Source: an uncultured Prevotellaceae bacterium (GTDB lineage Bacteria > Bacteroidota > Bacteroidia > Bacteroidales > Bacteroidaceae). Taken from it: a DNA stretch of 61,255 nt. Where the stretch lies: the NCBI GenBank assembly GCA_946626595.1, contig CAMOUQ010000006.1, forward strand, positions 1-61,255, read 5' to 3'. The notes beneath the pieces are model-generated. The model was not told the origin of the DNA. It did no database searches and saw nothing but the letters and a program-made list of their open reading frames with translations. Of this stretch, positions 59,771 through 61,255 are shown piece by piece (within the stretch, counting starts at the first letter, position 1; every line of letters starts with the position of its first letter). The position numbers and the translations under genes were made by a program.

Positions 59771-60717
59771 TATGTGTTGCACCATGTCATCCGCATGGCC
59801 GGGCCTATGATTTCTTGTACTTCCTTTACCAACTGCCAGTCGATGGGTTCGCTGACGTATTCCAGGTTGCGGCGGACGTTGTCGGGATTGGCCGACGAGA
59901 AGAGGGTTGTGGGCACGCGCGGATTGCTGACGGCAAACTGCATGGCCAGTTTCTCTATAGGGTAGCCCTTCTGGGCACAATATTCCGTGGCACGCCGACA
60001 GGCCTCAACCAGGGGCTGCGGGGCGGGATGCCAGGCTGGAGCGCCGCGACTGGAGAGGAGTCCCATGCTCAGGGGCGATGCATTGATGAGTCCGATGCCA
60101 TGCTGCTCAAAATAGTCGAGATGGTCGGCCAGGGCATCGTCGCAAAGGCAATAGTGACAGAAGTTTAGCACCGTCTCCACCGTACCCTTCGGACTGTGGT
60201 CGACCACCCATCGCAGGTTGGCAAGTTGCAGGTCGGTGATGCCCACGTGGCTCACTATGCCCTTTTCCTTCAGTTCCACCAGCGCTGGCAGCGTCTCCTC
60301 CACTACCTTCTGCAGTCCTCCAGGCAGTCCGGCCTGGAACTCAATGTCGTGAACGTGGATGAGGTCGATGTGTTCCACACCCAGGCGGTCCATACTCTCG
60401 TAGACGCTCTCCTGGGCTCGTCGTCCGCTGTAGTCCCACGTGTTCACGCCGTCCCGACCGTAGCGGCCCACCTTGGTGGAGAGAATGTAGCGGTCGCGCG
60501 GCAATTGTCGCAGGGCCTTGCCAAGCACCGTCTCGGCCTTGTAGTGGCCGTAGTAGGGCGACACGTCTATCAGGTTCATCCCTCCGTCGAGGGCTACGGC
60601 CACCGTATCTACGGCACGACCTTCGTCGATATCGTGAAAGACACCCCCAAGCGACGATGCGCCGAAACTCAGGGCTGAGACCTCAAGTCCCGTATTTCCC
60701 AGTTTACGATATTCCAT
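59770..60717 (-). CDS. Aldo/keto reductase, probable L-fucose (L-galactose-type) dehydrogenase
   Basis: A 315-aa NAD(P) oxidoreductase. The catalytic tetrad is in place: Asp (NLIDVSPYYG), Tyr of the same motif, Lys (LSTKVGRYG) and His (LIHVHDIEF). The KLGNTGLEVSALSFGASSLGG start and PFYG-like SPYYGHYKAE place it in the L-galactose/L-fucose (D-threo-aldose) dehydrogenase group of aldo/keto reductases. It would oxidise L-fucose to the lactone that the next gene opens. It is first in the operon, behind a TAACTTTG promoter element. Confidence 0.87.
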   Translation of the reverse strand: MEYRKLGNTGLEVSALSFGASSLGGVFHDIDEGRAVDTVAVALDGGMNLIDVSPYYGHYKAETVLGKALRQLPRDRYILSTKVGRYGRDGVNTWDYSGRRAQESVYESMDRLGVEHIDLIHVHDIEFQAGLPGGLQKVVEETLPALVELKEKGIVSHVGITDLQLANLRWVVDHSPKGTVETVLNFCHYCLCDDALADHLDYFEQHGIGLINASPLSMGLLSSRGAPAWHPAPQPLVEACRRATEYCAQKGYPIEKLAMQFAVSNPRVPTTLFSSANPDNVRRNLEYVSEPIDWQLVKEVQEIIGPAMRMTWCNT

Positions 60718-60760
60718 AACATAATATATTAAATAGGTATGATATTAGACTTTAGTATGA

Positions 60761-60768
60761 CAAAGTTA
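60761..60768 (-). promoter_or_regulatory. -7 element of the fucose operon promoter
   Basis: On the minus strand TAACTTTG lies about 44-51 bp before the aldo/keto reductase ATG. No good -33 TTTG lies 19-21 bp upstream, which may mean it needs an activator. No fucose regulator gene is in the window. Confidence 0.5.
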
Positions 60769-60899
60769 AGAAATAATTCTGAAATACATATCGATTTGCC
60801 TAAAGAAAAATAGGGAAAAGGTCGAAACCTCACGAAGTCGCCCTTGACACCCGATTGTACGTCAAGCAAAACAATATATTTATTCACCCGAACCCCGAA

Positions 60900-60916
60900 T
60901 TGGCACGCACTTTGTA
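60900..60916 (+). promoter_or_regulatory. Sigma-54-like promoter before groES
   Basis: TTGGCACGCACTTTGTA matches the sigma-54 pattern TGGCAC-N5-TTGCA except for GT in place of GC at -12; GG and G are spaced by 10 bp as required. It is 76 bp before the groES ATG. No TAnnTTTG element is seen in this gap. Confidence 0.5.
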
Positions 60917-60992
60917 GTACATAGAATGTGAGTAAAGCTCACGGCGAAAGAATAAAAACAACGTTAAATAACTAAATAATTAAATCAAAGTC

Positions 60993-61255
60993 ATGAACAT
61001 TAAACCATTAGCAGACCGCGTGCTCATTGAGCCCGCACCTGCAGAGACAAAGACAGTGGGTGGCATCATCATTCCCGATACCGCCAAGGAGAAGCCCTTG
61101 AAGGGCGAAATCGTGGCCGTTGGCCAGGGCACCAAGGACGAAGAGATGGTGCTGAAGGTGGGCGACCATGTGCTCTACGGCAAGTATGCCGGCACAGAGC
61201 TGGAACTGGAGGGCAAGAAGTACCTCATCATGCGCCAGAGCGACGTGGTGGCAAT
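60993..61255 (+). CDS. groES: Co-chaperonin GroES (cut by the window end)
   Basis: The first 87 codons of the 10-kDa chaperonin, running off the right edge; probably only two or three residues are missing. It starts [20 protein letters not shown], then [13 protein letters not shown] (mobile loop), [31 protein letters not shown] and [11 protein letters not shown]. GroES caps GroEL during protein folding; groEL is expected just outside. The sigma-54-like promoter upstream may control it. Confidence 0.97.
   Translation, partial: MNIKPLADRVLIEPAPAETKTVGGIIIPDTAKEKPLKGEIVAVGQGTKDEEMVLKVGDHVLYGKYAGTELELEGKKYLIMRQSDVVA

Overview
The window comes from a Bacteroidota chromosome, most likely a Prevotella-type member of Bacteroidales. 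The evidence is tandem SusC/SusD pairs with a hybrid two-component regulator, a PorQ protein of the type IX secretion system, ExbB/ExbD/ExbD and TonB loci, many promoters of the TTTG-N19-21-TAnnTTTG class, few Shine-Dalgarno sites, and small or secreted proteins with Prevotella-like C-terminal tails. All calls were made by reading; no database search was run.

Layout. 1-2.4 kb: a small unknown protein and a secreted three-repeat protein (minus strand). 2.4-2.9 kb: a gene-free stretch with a 22/23-bp tandem repeat. 2.9-6.8 kb: a hybrid two-component sensor/regulator (HTCS), divergent from a long plus-strand operon at 7.1-23.3 kb: four-FAS1 lipoprotein, SusC, SusD, two FAS1 lipoproteins, second SusC, second SusD. 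A 1204-aa secreted protein follows with its own promoter and a strong terminator. The locus looks like a polysaccharide-utilization locus, but it has two transporters, three fasciclin-domain lipoproteins and no recognisable glycoside hydrolase, lyase, esterase or peptidase.

27-43 kb is mostly housekeeping: rRNA methyltransferase, thyA, folA and an Lrp regulator; the exbB-exbD energy module; tRNA-Ser(GGA) followed directly by a tRNA-shaped sequence; tatD, a polyprenyl synthetase and tonB; porQ-cmk-ispH; meaB; a DUF1573 protein; and an ECF sigma factor with a probable anti-sigma partner and a lipoprotein. 43-52 kb holds a DUF4837 lipoprotein, a large alpha-2-macroglobulin-like protein without the thioester motif, pepD and metY.

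52.1-60.7 kb is a minus-strand L-fucose cluster read as aldo/keto reductase, amidohydrolase, zinc dehydrogenase, fucI, fucP, mutarotase and ADP-forming acyl-CoA synthetase. It carries fucI and the permease but no kinase or aldolase, and it adds enzymes typical of the oxidative (non-phosphorylating) fucose route. The window ends inside groES, behind a sigma-54-like promoter.

The most unusual signals are: (1) the enzyme-free dual SusCD/fasciclin locus; (2) three gene junctions (44.0, 49.1 and 55.9 kb) each flanked by inverted copies of one GC-rich repeat, where one arm ends at a stop codon and the other encodes the next protein's N-terminus, so the start codon lies in the loop; (3) a D-arm-less tRNA-like sequence with a CAA anticodon loop abutting tRNA-Ser; and (4) the hybrid fucose cluster.
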